A stretch of 36,136 bases of DNA from Candidatus Roseilinea sp. NK_OTU-006 (GTDB lineage: Bacteria > Chloroflexota > Anaerolineae > J036 > Brachytrichaceae), in the NCBI RefSeq assembly GCF_012931985.1, contig NZ_JAAFGM010000031.1, positions 1-36,136 on the forward strand. Direction: 5' to 3'. Position numbers and translations under genes: made by a program. Positions 1 through 10,293 of this stretch are shown here, piece after piece; the first letter of the stretch is position 1, and every line of letters begins with the position of its first letter. The notes below the pieces were generated by a model. The model saw only the letters and a list, made by a program, of their open reading frames with translations. It was not told the DNA's origin and did not search any database.

Positions 1-671
1 CCGGCACGACGTGATAGGTGAGGATGGCGGTCAACGTGTCTTTGTTCTCCGGCTTGAGCAGGTCCTCGAGCAGGGCCTTGTCGAGCTTGGCGAAGGCCTC
101 ATCGGTGGGGGCGAAGACGGTGAACGGTCCTTCGCCTTTGAGCGTGTCCACCAAGCCGGCGGCTTGCAGGGCGGTGGCCAGTGTGTTGAATGAGCCGGCG
201 GCCAGGGCGGTGTCCACGATGTCTTTCGTCTCGGCGACGGCGAGCGCCTCGCGCACCGAGGGCGGCAAGATCACGGTGTCAATCACATGGATCACGCCGT
301 TGCTGGCCATCACGTCGGCGGTGATGACTTTCGCGGCGTCGTTGAGCACCACGGTGTCGCCGTCCACCTGAATCGCCACTTCCTCGCCCTGGACGGTCTT
401 CGCGCTGGTGAGCTTGACCACGTCGGCTGCGGTCACCTTGCCCGGCACGACGTGATAGGTGAGGATGGCGGTCAACGTGTCTTTGTTCTCCGGCTTGAGC
501 AGGTCCTCGAGCAGGGCCTTGTCGAGCTTGGCGAAGGCCTCATCGGTGGGGGCGAAGACGGTGAACGGCCCTTCGCCCTTGAGCGTGTCCACCAAGCCGG
601 CGGCTTGCAGGGCGGCGGCCAGTGTGTTGAATGAGCCGGCGGCCAGGGCGGTGTCCACGATGTCCTTCATC
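1..671. repeat. Tandem FAS1-coding repeat, 441-bp period
   Basis: Bases 1-220 recur at 442-661 with only about three differences. The period is 441 bp, or 147 codons, so the reading frame is kept. The part between the copies is the rest of the first domain. Because the window starts inside the second copy, further copies may lie to the left. Confidence 0.9.
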
Positions 672-814
672 TCCATGGCCGGCGCTTCGGTGGGCTGAGG
701 AGTTGCGGTAGGGGCAGGCGCCTGTGTGGGCGCGGGCATCGGGGGCGGCGCTGCGCATGCTGCCAAAACTATCGCACTCGCTACACCCATCAAAAGCACT
801 CTTTTCTTCAACAT
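1..814 (-). CDS. FAS1 (fasciclin) domain lipoprotein, 3' part outside window
   Basis: Reading from the ATG at 814, the first 20 residues are a lipoprotein signal peptide: a basic start, a hydrophobic stretch and a lipobox ending LAAC. A Pro/Ala/Thr-rich linker follows to about residue 47. The rest is one complete FAS1 domain and the beginning of a second. Characteristic FAS1 pieces are visible, such as [19 protein letters not shown] and [14 protein letters not shown]1 domains are extracellular adhesion or binding modules, so a surface-anchored adhesive role is inferred. A GGAGGA ribosome site lies 6 bases before the ATG. The gene runs off the left edge, so the number of FAS1 domains is unknown. 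The second domain is almost identical to the first at the DNA level, which suggests recent duplication. Confidence 0.9.
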   Translation of the reverse strand, partial: MLKKRVLLMGVASAIVLAACAAPPPMPAPTQAPAPTATPQPTEAPAMEMKDIVDTALAAGSFNTLAAALQAAGLVDTLKGEGPFTVFAPTDEAFAKLDKALLEDLLKPENKDTLTAILTYHVVPGKVTAADVVKLTSAKTVQGEEVAIQVDGDTVVLNDAAKVITADVMASNGVIHVIDTVILPPSVREALAVAETKDIVDTALAAGSFNTLATALQAAGLVDTLKGEGPFTVFAPTDEAFAKLDKALLEDLLKPENKDTLTAILTYHVVP

Positions 815-867
815 TCGTTCTCCTCCAAGATATCGAATCTGTCTATTGTGCGTGAGCTTTGTCTTGC

Positions 868-883
868 TTGTGCACGTGCACAA
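868..883. promoter_or_regulatory. Perfect 16-bp palindrome upstream of the FAS1 gene
   Basis: TTGTGCACGTGCACAA is a perfect inverted repeat ending 54 bases before the FAS1 start codon, which suits a dimeric regulator. A second dyad, TACATA-N7-TATGTA at 894-912, lies next to it. No convincing -35/-10 pair could be picked out between these and the gene. The operator role is inferred from symmetry and position alone. Confidence 0.45.
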
Positions 884-1324
884 ACGCATCGTTTACATAT
901 CTGAACTATGTACAGCCATTGTGAAGGCTTTGTGATGTTCAGCTAAGGAGTTGCTAAATAGATATGGAGTAGCCCACTAGGACAGACGAAGTTTTTTGTG
1001 AGAAGTTCAGGTGATGAGGTAAGGGTCTTAAGAAAGAGGCAGGGGGGAAGAAAAGGCTGGGCCGCTGGGTTTGAGTCGTGATGAAGCCAGCCGGCACCAA
1101 CATCGCGGCGGTATTGCATACTTTCGAAGGTCGGTCTTGAGCAGCGGTAGCACGGCCTACGTCTCTGGATCGCCGAAAAGACAGATGAACTCAGCGCTTT
1201 GGGGCCGTTGCGCGTCAACATTAGGCCGGCGTAACATGTTCGCACCCGCGGGCGCCGATGATGGCAATGCACATCGGTAAAGTTTGTGGGCGAGTGGGTT
1301 GGCGTGTCGGGCCGTTGAATCGAA
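884..1324. other. Non-coding or degraded spacer
   Basis: Apart from the TACATA/TATGTA dyad near its left end, no supported gene was seen here. The open frames are short, overlap on both strands and resemble nothing I recognise. The stretch follows the purF remnant on the minus strand and may be decayed DNA of the same origin. Confidence 0.4.
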
Positions 1325-1534
1325 CACGCCTTCGAACGCTTGTTTGTTGGGGATGTCTTCGAGCGGCGGCGGATCGCGTCCGGTAAAGCAAGCGTTGCAA
1401 TAGCCGCCTGCGCGGTCGATGGCGTGCATCGTGCCTTTCATGCTGAGGAAGGCGAGCGTGTCGCAGCCGATGTGTGCCCACAACACACGCGCGCGGTTGG
1501 TTCGCCCGATGTGTAAGCGCCGAATACGCCACAC
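1325..1534 (-). pseudogene. purF: purF remnant (C-terminal end of amidophosphoribosyltransferase)
   Basis: The minus-strand frame beginning at a GTG codon (1534) reads about 70 residues matching the conserved tail of glutamine phosphoribosylpyrophosphate amidotransferase. Landmarks are HIGCDTLAFLSMKG, the cysteine motif GYCNACFTGRDP, and NKQAFEGVF. In PurF the equivalents are the IGADSL-FLS segment and the C-x-ACFTG segment that carries an iron-sulfur ligand cysteine in many homologues. The N-terminal glutaminase and the PRPP-binding domain are absent: the upstream neighbour is the sua5 stop codon at 1551. The frame runs on to a stop at 1157 with unrelated sequence. It is a fossil rather than a working enzyme, which would catalyse the first step of purine synthesis. 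Confidence 0.72.
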
Positions 1535-1550
1535 GCATGGCGCGGTTTAG

Positions 1551-2657
1551 TCAATCATGGTCGCGGTTGGCCTCTGTTTCAACGGCCTTGGCCGCGGCGC
1601 GCGCCAGGCGGTCGGCGATGGCTTCGCCCAAACCGCTGCGCGGTACTTCGGTGACCAAGATCACATCTACACCGGCGCTGTCCAGCGCGCGTAAGCCGGC
1701 GTATAAGTTGCGCGCGATATCGCTCAACGTTTCACCGAGCACAAACTGCGGATGCAAATTGGCGCACGCTTGGCGCTGGCTTTCCAGGATGAGCAGGCCG
1801 GTTTTCAGTCCGCGCGCTGCGAAGTTGGCGCGCTGGGCGAGCAGGCTGTCGGTATCGCGACACAACGCTAACTGTGCCCGTGGCGCGTAGTGCGATGGCA
1901 GCATACCAGGGGAGGGTAGGGGCATGTTACGCGGTATGCGCGGCAGTAATTGGGGATCGTCCGGTGCCAGCCTCTGTCCGATGTTGGCCAGTGCATGTTC
2001 GATCTGCTCGCGCGTCACGCCGCCGGGCCGCAGGATGCGCGGCGGGGCAGTGGTCAAATCTAACACAGTGGACTCGACGCCGATGGACGTAGCGTGGCTG
2101 TCCAGCACCAAGTCGATCCGGCCGTTGAGATCGTCAAGCACATGCTGCGCCGTGGTTGGGCTGACGTGACCGAAGCGATTGGCGCTGGGGGCGGCGATGG
2201 GGACGCCGCTGGCGTGAATCAGCGCTTGCGCAACGGGATGATCCGGCATACGTACGGCGACCGTATCAAGGCCGGCTGAGACGATGGGCGGCACATTGCG
2301 GCTGCGCGGCAGCACCAACGTGAGCGGGCCGGGCCAGAACGCGCGCGTCAGCCCTGCGACCAGTGACCCGAGTGCGGTTGCGTCGCTTTGGGCGGTTGCG
2401 GAGGTCAAGTCGGTCAAGTCGTCTAGGCTGGCGATGTGCAAAATAAGCGGGTCGTTCAACGGGCGTTGCTTGGCCTCAAAGATGCGCGCAACGGCCCGCG
2501 CATCCAGCGCATTGGCGCCCAGGCCATACACGGTCTCAGTTGGGAAGGCCACCAGCCCGCCGTCGCGGATCACTCGGGCCGCCTCGCGAATGGCTGCGCG
2601 TCCTTCCGCCGATCCCGCGTCGCTCACAGGTAGGATTCGCGTTGCTAACTTCCCCAT
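1551..2657 (-). CDS. tsaC: Threonylcarbamoyl-AMP synthase, Sua5 type
   Basis: The 368-residue protein makes threonylcarbamoyl-AMP from threonine, bicarbonate and ATP, the first step of the t6A37 modification of ANN-decoding tRNAs. The YrdC/TsaC core fills roughly residues 15-210. It shows the FPTETVYGLGANA start, a KQRPLNDPL nucleotide/substrate segment, and SANRFGHVSPT. A C-terminal Sua5 extension (about 230-368) makes this the long form. The ATG at 2657 is preceded in frame by a TGA, so it is the most upstream possible start; a GGGAG sits immediately before it, unusually close. The 5' end overlaps the tail of the purC remnant by 13 bases, so the gene may have been cotranscribed with purC before that gene decayed. 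Confidence 0.93.
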   Translation of the reverse strand: MGKLATRILPVSDAGSAEGRAAIREAARVIRDGGLVAFPTETVYGLGANALDARAVARIFEAKQRPLNDPLILHIASLDDLTDLTSATAQSDATALGSLVAGLTRAFWPGPLTLVLPRSRNVPPIVSAGLDTVAVRMPDHPVAQALIHASGVPIAAPSANRFGHVSPTTAQHVLDDLNGRIDLVLDSHATSIGVESTVLDLTTAPPRILRPGGVTREQIEHALANIGQRLAPDDPQLLPRIPRNMPLPSPGMLPSHYAPRAQLALCRDTDSLLAQRANFAARGLKTGLLILESQRQACANLHPQFVLGETLSDIARNLYAGLRALDSAGVDVILVTEVPRSGLGEAIADRLARAAAKAVETEANRDHD

Positions 2658-3024
2658 CTCCCTTCACAATCTTCCATTCCCCGCAGAATCCGCTCATTCA
2701 CCGGATACGCGCCGGGGACGAACGGCCGGCCGGCGATCTGCTCATCGGCGCGAATGTAGCGCTGGCAGGCCAAGGCGATCAACGCGTCGCTCATCACCGG
2801 TACGAGGCCGTGCGTGCGCTCGAACCAGAATGCGGACCGTTGGTTGAGCCCGGTCGTTTTTTTGTAGCAGGGATTGTGCCGAGGATGCGGTCGAAAGCCG
2901 AGATGCGATCGGCGGCCACCGGCGCGCGTTGCCCACCCGGCCAGTCGTACCCGTCGTGCACTTTGCCGGCGTATCGTGGGCTGATGGGCAGATCGCTCTG
3001 CACGAACGGAGTGGGAAGGTTCAT
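2645..3024 (-). pseudogene. purC: purC remnant (SAICAR synthetase, internally deleted and frameshifted)
   Basis: The frame opening with ATG at 3024 carries the N-terminal part of phosphoribosylaminoimidazole-succinocarboxamide synthase: YAGKVHDGYDW, then VAADRISAFDRILGTIP. The match then jumps to another frame close to a run of seven T (plus strand), giving GLNQRSAFWFERT, as in intact PurC. About ten residues later it passes directly to what looks like the C-terminal part (SDALIALACQRYIRADEQ, GRPFVPG). The whole central region, well over 100 residues with most of the ATP and substrate site, is missing. One frameshift plus one large deletion make an active enzyme impossible. It lies just upstream of sua5 and mirrors the purF remnant on its other side. 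Confidence 0.75.
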
Positions 3025-3160
3025 ACATAGTGATGCTTGAGAGCGGTCATCCATTCTTTGCGATCATCATTGTAAGCGTAAGCTGCAACTCGGTCTGTGC
3101 ATCGCCGGCGATGTTGACCGGGGAAGTGTCGGCCTGAGTGTCTCTCATCCTGCGCTTAGG

Positions 3161-3166
3161 TATAAT
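3161..3166 (+). promoter_or_regulatory. Probable -10 element for the S1 gene
   Basis: A perfect TATAAT lies 36 bases before the S1 start codon, in the divergent spacer between the purC remnant and the S1 gene. No good -35 hexamer is present at 16-18 bases upstream, so the assignment rests on the -10 alone. An AAGGAAAG ribosome site at 3184-3191 follows. Confidence 0.5.
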
Positions 3167-3202
3167 CCCGCAAATTCACGCCGAAGGAAAGACACCGGAA
3201 GT

Positions 3203-4489
3203 ATGGAGAATCAAGGAACTCCCCAGCAGGCGAATAACCCGAAGCAGGGGGAAGATGACTTTTCGCAGTTGCTCGACCAGTTCCAGGCCAAGGTGAGCAG
3301 CTTCGAAAAGGACCAGCTCGTATCGGGACGCATCATCGCGATCACCGATCGTGAGATCCTGGTCGAATTGGGTGCGAAGTCTGAGGGCATCGTATCGAGT
3401 AAAGATGTCGAGGCTCTCCCCAAAGATGTGCGCAGCAGCCTGAAGGTGGGTGACGAGGTCTTCGCCTACGTCGTGCAGCCGGAAGATCAGAACGGCAACG
3501 TCGTGCTCTCGATGAGCAGGGCGGTCTCGGAGAAAGACTGGCGCTATGCCGAGGCGCTGTTCGAGAAGCAAGAGGCGATCGAGGCCCCGATTGCTGGGTT
3601 CAACAAAGGTGGGGTGATCATCAAGGTGGGCCGCCTGCGTGGCTTCGTTCCGGCGTCTCAACTCAGCTTGGCGCATCAGCGTATGCTGGGCGATGAGAGT
3701 TTGCCTCCGGAGCAACGCTTCCAAAAGCTGGTTGGCCAGAAGGCCCTGGTCAAGGTCATCGAGTTGGATCGCGAGCGCAATCGCCTCATCTTGAGCGAAC
3801 GCGCCGCCAGCAAAGAAGCGCGACTGGCGCAGAAAGAAAAGCTGCTCAGCAGCATCGAGGTCGGCCAGATCTTGGAAGGCGTGATCAGCAGCGTTAAGGA
3901 CTTCGGCGTGTTTGTGGATTTGGGCGGCGCGGACGGCATGATTCATCTGACCGAACTTGCCCATACGCGCATCAAGCATCCGAGCGAAGTGGTGAAGGAA
4001 GGCGACAAGGTCAGCGTCAAGGTGATCAACATTGAGCGGGAAACCGGCCGCATCGGCCTGAGTCTGAAGGCACTCGCGCCGGATCCGTGGCAGGTGATCG
4101 GTAAGAAGTACAAGCCTGGACAGTTGCTGGAAGCCGAGGTGATCAAGGTGCATCCAAAGCATGGTGTCTTTGCGCGTTTGAAAGACGACGAGGCCATCGA
4201 AGGGTTGATCCCGCTCAGTGAATTGAGCGACAAGCCGATCGGCAGTCCGCGCGAGGTGGTGAAGGAAGGCCAGATTCTCACGCTGCGCGTGTTGCGCGTG
4301 GAGCCGGAACAGCGCCGCATCGCCCTCAGTCTGCGGCGGGTGAACCGGCCGGAATATGCCGATACCGATTGGCAGGCGGAGGTATTGAGCAATGACGAAG
4401 ACCAAGCAGCCGTCCCCGACGTCGTGGATGACGCGGTGGGCGACGGCGGCGAGCCTCTCGTTGAACCATCGCCTGCGGATGCAGATTGA
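3203..4489 (+). CDS. rpsA: Ribosomal protein S1 (four S1 domains)
   Basis: The 428-residue protein carries four S1 OB-fold RNA-binding repeats at roughly residues 38-108, 120-195, 215-285 and 300-375. Repeats three and four are the most canonical (EGVISSVKDFGVFVDLGGAD, HPKHGVFARLKDD). The tail is acidic and disordered. Four domains is the short S1 form found in several Gram-positive-like and Chloroflexota lineages; E. coli S1 has six. S1 helps mRNAs dock on the 30S subunit. The gene has its own TATAAT element and ends in a clear hairpin terminator, so it looks monocistronic. A general S1-domain RNA-binding protein is the alternative reading, but the size and housekeeping context favour S1. 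Confidence 0.88.
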   Translation: MENQGTPQQANNPKQGEDDFSQLLDQFQAKVSSFEKDQLVSGRIIAITDREILVELGAKSEGIVSSKDVEALPKDVRSSLKVGDEVFAYVVQPEDQNGNVVLSMSRAVSEKDWRYAEALFEKQEAIEAPIAGFNKGGVIIKVGRLRGFVPASQLSLAHQRMLGDESLPPEQRFQKLVGQKALVKVIELDRERNRLILSERAASKEARLAQKEKLLSSIEVGQILEGVISSVKDFGVFVDLGGADGMIHLTELAHTRIKHPSEVVKEGDKVSVKVINIERETGRIGLSLKALAPDPWQVIGKKYKPGQLLEAEVIKVHPKHGVFARLKDDEAIEGLIPLSELSDKPIGSPREVVKEGQILTLRVLRVEPEQRRIALSLRRVNRPEYADTDWQAEVLSNDEDQAAVPDVVDDAVGDGGEPLVEPSPADAD

Positions 4490-4492
4490 ACA

Positions 4493-4527
4493 GCAAGGGC
4501 GCAATTCGGTTGCGCCCTTGCGCCTTT
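4493..4527 (+). terminator. Rho-independent terminator of the S1 gene
   Basis: A perfect 12-bp stem (4493-4504 with 4510-4521, arms beginning GCAAGGGCGCAA) with a TTCGG loop starts four bases after the S1 stop codon. It is followed by gccTTTT. Confidence 0.85.
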
Positions 4528-4622
4528 TCATCGCCCTGTCTTACTCGATGTTGTTTCACTTCGGGACGTTGTGTTAAGGTCGCTCTAATAGCATGGGTTA
4601 AGATTCCAGGAGAGGTGAATCC

Positions 4623-7175
<2,553 letters not shown>

Positions 7176-7203
7176 ACCGGCGTGCCATCCTCGGTTGTTC
7201 GGA

Positions 7204-7239
7204 AGGCCCGGTTTCCTGATGTGGAGGCCGGGCCTGTTT
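7204..7239 (+). terminator. Likely terminator after clpC
   Basis: An 8-bp perfect stem (AGGCCCGG 7204-7211, CCGGGCCT 7228-7235) with a 16-base loop is followed by GTTT. It lies between clpC and the AEC transporter gene. The short T run makes it less certain than the S1 terminator. Confidence 0.6.
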
Positions 7240-7255
7240 CATATTCCTGCCTCGC

Positions 7256-8161
7256 ATGTTGTGGTTGTTACCTATCTTCGTGAACGTCCTTGCGCCGGTC
7301 TTCATCATCCTGGGCGTTGCTTACGTTGCAACGCGGCGTTTGCAACTGGAGGGCCGCACCCTGTCGCGCCTCGCCTACTACGTGCTGACGCCGGCCTTTG
7401 TGTTCAACCTGATTAGCACGGCGCGTATCGAGGCTGCCCTGGCGATGCGCATGGTGGCCTTCATCACCTTGGTCTATGTCGGTTCGGTCGCCATGGCCTT
7501 CCTGGTGGCCCGTCTGCTGCGGCGCAGCCGCAAGATGACCATCGCCTACATGATGATCGCCGCCTTCGGCAACGTAGGCAACTTTGGGCTGCCCATCTCC
7601 CAGTTTGCGCAGGGCGAGGCGGCGTTACTGCCGGCGACCATCTACTTCCTGGCTAACCTGGCATTCGCCTTTGTGCTGTGTGTGCTGCTGGCGAATTCCG
7701 GTCACCGTAACCCGGTTCGGGCGTTTGCCCAAGTGGTGCGCACACCGTCGTTGATTGCGCTGGCACCGGCGATGCTGATCAACGCCGCCGGCATACAACT
7801 GCCGACCTTTGCGGCGCGGACCGTTGAGCTATTGGCCGTGGCGATGATCGCAATCATGCTGATCGCGCTCGGCGTGCAGTTTGCGAACGCCGGCATCCCT
7901 CCCGTCAGCCTCGATATGCTCATGGCAGCGGGCATTCGCCTGATCTCCGGGCCGCTGTTGGCATTTGCGCTGGTAGGGTTCTTCGATTTGCCGGCGCTGG
8001 AGCGCAACGTCGGTATTTTGCAGGCCAGCATGCCGGCAGCGGTGCTGGTCTCCATCATCGCGTTGGAGAACAACGTCTTGCCGGAATTCGTCACAGCGAC
8101 GGTGCTTTTCTCCAACCTGGCCAGCATGGTCACCTTGTTGCTGGTGCTGGCTGCGTTGTAG
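7256..8161 (+). CDS. AEC-family (auxin efflux carrier-like) transporter
   Basis: The 301-residue protein is almost entirely hydrophobic, with about ten predicted membrane helices arranged in two halves, as in the AEC/BASS-like fold. Family hallmarks include the N-terminal PVFIILGVAYVATRR, the LTPAFVFNLI segment and GNVGNFGLPIS in the middle. Bacterial members export or exchange organic anions such as malate or malonate; the substrate here cannot be told from sequence. The ATG at 7256 has no recognisable ribosome site. It starts 17 bases after the preceding hairpin and T run, so transcription probably comes from readthrough or an unseen promoter. The glycosyltransferase gene follows after 20 bases. 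Confidence 0.85.
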   Translation: MLWLLPIFVNVLAPVFIILGVAYVATRRLQLEGRTLSRLAYYVLTPAFVFNLISTARIEAALAMRMVAFITLVYVGSVAMAFLVARLLRRSRKMTIAYMMIAAFGNVGNFGLPISQFAQGEAALLPATIYFLANLAFAFVLCVLLANSGHRNPVRAFAQVVRTPSLIALAPAMLINAAGIQLPTFAARTVELLAVAMIAIMLIALGVQFANAGIPPVSLDMLMAAGIRLISGPLLAFALVGFFDLPALERNVGILQASMPAAVLVSIIALENNVLPEFVTATVLFSNLASMVTLLLVLAAL

Positions 8162-8169
8162 CGACGATT

Positions 8170-8175
8170 TACAAT
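8170..8175 (+). promoter_or_regulatory. TACAAT element six bases before a GTG start
   Basis: TACAAT ends six bases before the GTG at 8182, and that gene has no ribosome site. A -10 element at this distance would make the mRNA start at or next to the start codon, i.e. leaderless. No clear -35 is visible. See also the dinG and rfbB starts. Confidence 0.35.
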
Positions 8176-8181
8176 GCTGCT

Positions 8182-9270
8182 GTGCCGCTCGCCGCTTCGC
8201 TTGCTACGTGGTTGATCGCGTTCATCGCGTCGCTGGCCCTCACTGCCCTGGCGATTCGGTTGGGGTTGTACCTCGGCATTGCCGATGAGCCGGGCGGCCG
8301 GCGCAGACATGCTCGGCGCACCTCGCGCTTGGGGGTGATCCCCCTGTTCGGCGCGTTCACGCTGGCGGCGCTGGTCAGCCGGTCGTTCGGCGTCCCCTCG
8401 CTCGACCCCAAAGAGGGGCTGCGCTTTGCCGGATTGATCGCCGGCGGCGGCGCGATGTTCGCGCTGGCCATCGCCGATGACAAGTTCAATTTGTCGCCTC
8501 GGATGCAGTTGGGGCTACAGGCGTTCGCCGCTTTGGTCGCCATCACCAGCCAAATCTTCATCGAACGCTTCACCAACCCGTTCACGCGCCGCGAAGTGGT
8601 GCTGACCGCGCCGGAGGTCTTCGGGCCGATCGCCGGCTATGGGGTGGTCGTCGGCCTCTCGCTGTTCTGGTTTCTGGGGATGATGAACACAGTGAACTTC
8701 TTGGATGGCGTGGATGGGTTGGCTTCAACGGTCGGGGTGATTGCCGCGAGCGTGGTGGCCATCCACATGTGGCGCGAGGGGCAGTACAGCGTGGCGTTGT
8801 TGCCCATCGCGCTGATCGGGACCTTGCTCGGATTCCTCGTCTTCAACCGGCCGCCGGCTAGGATCTTCCTCGGCGGCGGCGCGATTTATCTGGGCTATGT
8901 GTTGGCTTGCATCGGCATCATCGGCGGCGCAAAAATCGCACTGTTGCTATTGGTGATGGGCCTGCCGATTGCCGACGTGCTGTGGCAGATCCTCGATCGC
9001 GTGCGGCGGGGACACAGCCCGGCCGCCTCGGACCGCGGCCACCTGCACCTGCGCCTGGTTGACCAGGGCTGGCCGACGGCGCGCATCGTCGCGCTCTACG
9101 CCGGCGCTTGCGCGCTGCTGGGCGGGTCGGCGTTGCTGCCGCTTTCACCGCTCGCCAAGCTGATCACGCTCACGGCGTTGTTGGTCGGCGTGATCGTCGT
9201 CATGGCGCGCCTATCAACGACACGCGAGTCGCAGCGGACCGTCCGGATGGCATCCTCAGGCGGTGAGTGA
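8182..9270 (+). CDS. WecA/MraY-like polyprenyl-phosphate glycosyl-1-phosphate transferase
   Basis: The 362-residue polytopic membrane protein belongs to glycosyltransferase family 4, whose members attach a sugar-1-phosphate from a UDP-sugar to undecaprenyl phosphate. Signature segments are all present: ADDKFNLSP with the Asp pair at 99-100, NFLDGVDGLAS near 172-182, and DRGHLHLRLVDQG, which corresponds to the cytoplasmic HxH loop. About ten membrane helices are seen. The N-terminal DEPGGRRRHARR segment and the length favour the WecA/TagO branch over MraY. It would begin a surface polysaccharide or wall polymer, which fits with dTDP-glucose dehydratase elsewhere in the window. The start is GTG at 8182; no Shine-Dalgarno sequence is visible. 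Confidence 0.88.
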   Translation: MPLAASLATWLIAFIASLALTALAIRLGLYLGIADEPGGRRRHARRTSRLGVIPLFGAFTLAALVSRSFGVPSLDPKEGLRFAGLIAGGGAMFALAIADDKFNLSPRMQLGLQAFAALVAITSQIFIERFTNPFTRREVVLTAPEVFGPIAGYGVVVGLSLFWFLGMMNTVNFLDGVDGLASTVGVIAASVVAIHMWREGQYSVALLPIALIGTLLGFLVFNRPPARIFLGGGAIYLGYVLACIGIIGGAKIALLLLVMGLPIADVLWQILDRVRRGHSPAASDRGHLHLRLVDQGWPTARIVALYAGACALLGGSALLPLSPLAKLITLTALLVGVIVVMARLSTTRESQRTVRMASSGGE

Positions 9271-9320
9271 TCCTCTCAGCCTGCGCTTAGCTGGGGCTGA
9301 TACACTCTGATTGAAAGGTG

Positions 9321-9350
9321 TTGACACTGCGCTTCACTTTTAGTTATACT
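9321..9350 (+). promoter_or_regulatory. Strong sigma-70-type promoter of the suf operon
   Basis: A consensus TTGACA (9321-9326) and TATACT (9345-9350) are separated by 18 bases. This is the best-matched promoter in the window. TGTCAA at 9353-9358 mirrors the -35 hexamer, so a dimeric regulator could bind across the promoter; that is inference. Confidence 0.8.
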
Positions 9351-9380
9351 GCTGTCAAACTTGAGTTTGTGAGATGTTGA

Positions 9381-9406
9381 TTCTGTCGCGCCGAGTCGCG
9401 ACAGAA
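9381..9406 (+). promoter_or_regulatory. 10-bp hairpin in the suf leader
   Basis: TTCTGTCGCG and CGCGACAGAA form a perfect stem around a 6-base loop, about 25 bases after the expected transcription start and 33 bases before the sufC ATG. There is no T run, so it is not a simple terminator. It could be an operator, a protein-binding RNA element or an mRNA stabiliser. Confidence 0.6.
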
Positions 9407-9439
9407 AGACGCAACACGACCTTACCGGAGCAAACACTT

Positions 9440-10249
9440 ATGGGTACATGGTTCGAGATTAGGGACTTGCACGTCAAGATCGCCGATACGGATCGGGAGA
9501 TCCTCAAAGGACTGAGCCTGACGATCAACCCAGGCGAGATCCACGCCATTATGGGGCCGAACGGCAGCGGCAAAAGTACGTTGGCCTACGCGCTGATGGG
9601 TCATCCCGGCTACGAGGTGACCGGCGGCGAAGTGATCTTCAAGGGTCAGAACATCTTGGAGATGGAGGCCGACGAGCGCAGCCGTGCCGGCATCTTCCTG
9701 GCCTTCCAGTATCCGGTTGCCATCCCCGGCGTGACCGTGGCCAACTTTCTGCGCACGGCGATCAATGCGCGCATCAAGGCCGAAGCTGCGGCGAAGAACG
9801 GCGGCGTATTGCCGCCGGACGTGAGAGGCGTGCCGATCCCCGTCTTCACCAAGCAACTGCGCGAGGCGCTGCAAATGCTCAAGGTAGATCAATCGTTTGC
9901 CGGGCGTTACCTGAACGACGGCTTCAGCGGCGGCGAAAAGAAGCGCGCGGAGATCCTGCAGATGGCGATGCTCAAGCCTGAGCTGGCCATCTTGGACGAA
10001 ACCGACTCCGGCTTGGACATTGATGCGTTGCGCATCGTGAGCGAGGGCGTGAACACGCTTCATCGCAGCAATCCGCAGATGGGCGTGCTGGTGATCACGC
10101 ATTACCAACGCCTGCTGAACTACATCAAGCCGCAATTTGTGCATGTGCTGATCGATGGCCGAATCGTGGAAAGCGGCGGACCAGAGCTGGCATTGCATCT
10201 GGAAGAGAAAGGTTATGACTGGCTGAAGGAGCCGGAATTGGTAGATTGA
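9440..10249 (+). CDS. sufC: SufC, ATPase of the Suf iron-sulfur assembly complex
   Basis: SufC is the ABC-type ATPase that drives the SufBCD scaffold, where sulfide and iron are assembled into clusters. Walker [10 protein letters not shown] is at residues 39-47. The ABC signature [14 protein letters not shown] and the Walker B-type [12 protein letters not shown] are typical of SufC rather than of transporters, as is the [13 protein letters not shown] segment. The ATG at 9440 was chosen because GGAG lies nine bases upstream and the family's N terminus begins here, giving 269 residues. The frame stays open upstream to an ATG at 9374, which would add 22 residues encoded by the leader hairpin; this is less likely. 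sufB and sufD follow in the same operon. Confidence 0.96.
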   Translation: MGTWFEIRDLHVKIADTDREILKGLSLTINPGEIHAIMGPNGSGKSTLAYALMGHPGYEVTGGEVIFKGQNILEMEADERSRAGIFLAFQYPVAIPGVTVANFLRTAINARIKAEAAAKNGGVLPPDVRGVPIPVFTKQLREALQMLKVDQSFAGRYLNDGFSGGEKKRAEILQMAMLKPELAILDETDSGLDIDALRIVSEGVNTLHRSNPQMGVLVITHYQRLLNYIKPQFVHVLIDGRIVESGGPELALHLEEKGYDWLKEPELVD

Positions 10250-10293
10250 GAACCGGGGCGCGATTTCTGGTCTCGGTGCAGGAGGCGTGAACC

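Noticed and set aside
943-1272. 109-residue minus-strand frame
   Set aside because: Overlaps frames on the other strand, low-quality composition, no recognised family.
3176-4531. 451-residue frame on the minus strand across the S1 gene
   Set aside because: Antisense to four well-formed S1 domains and without recognisable motifs.
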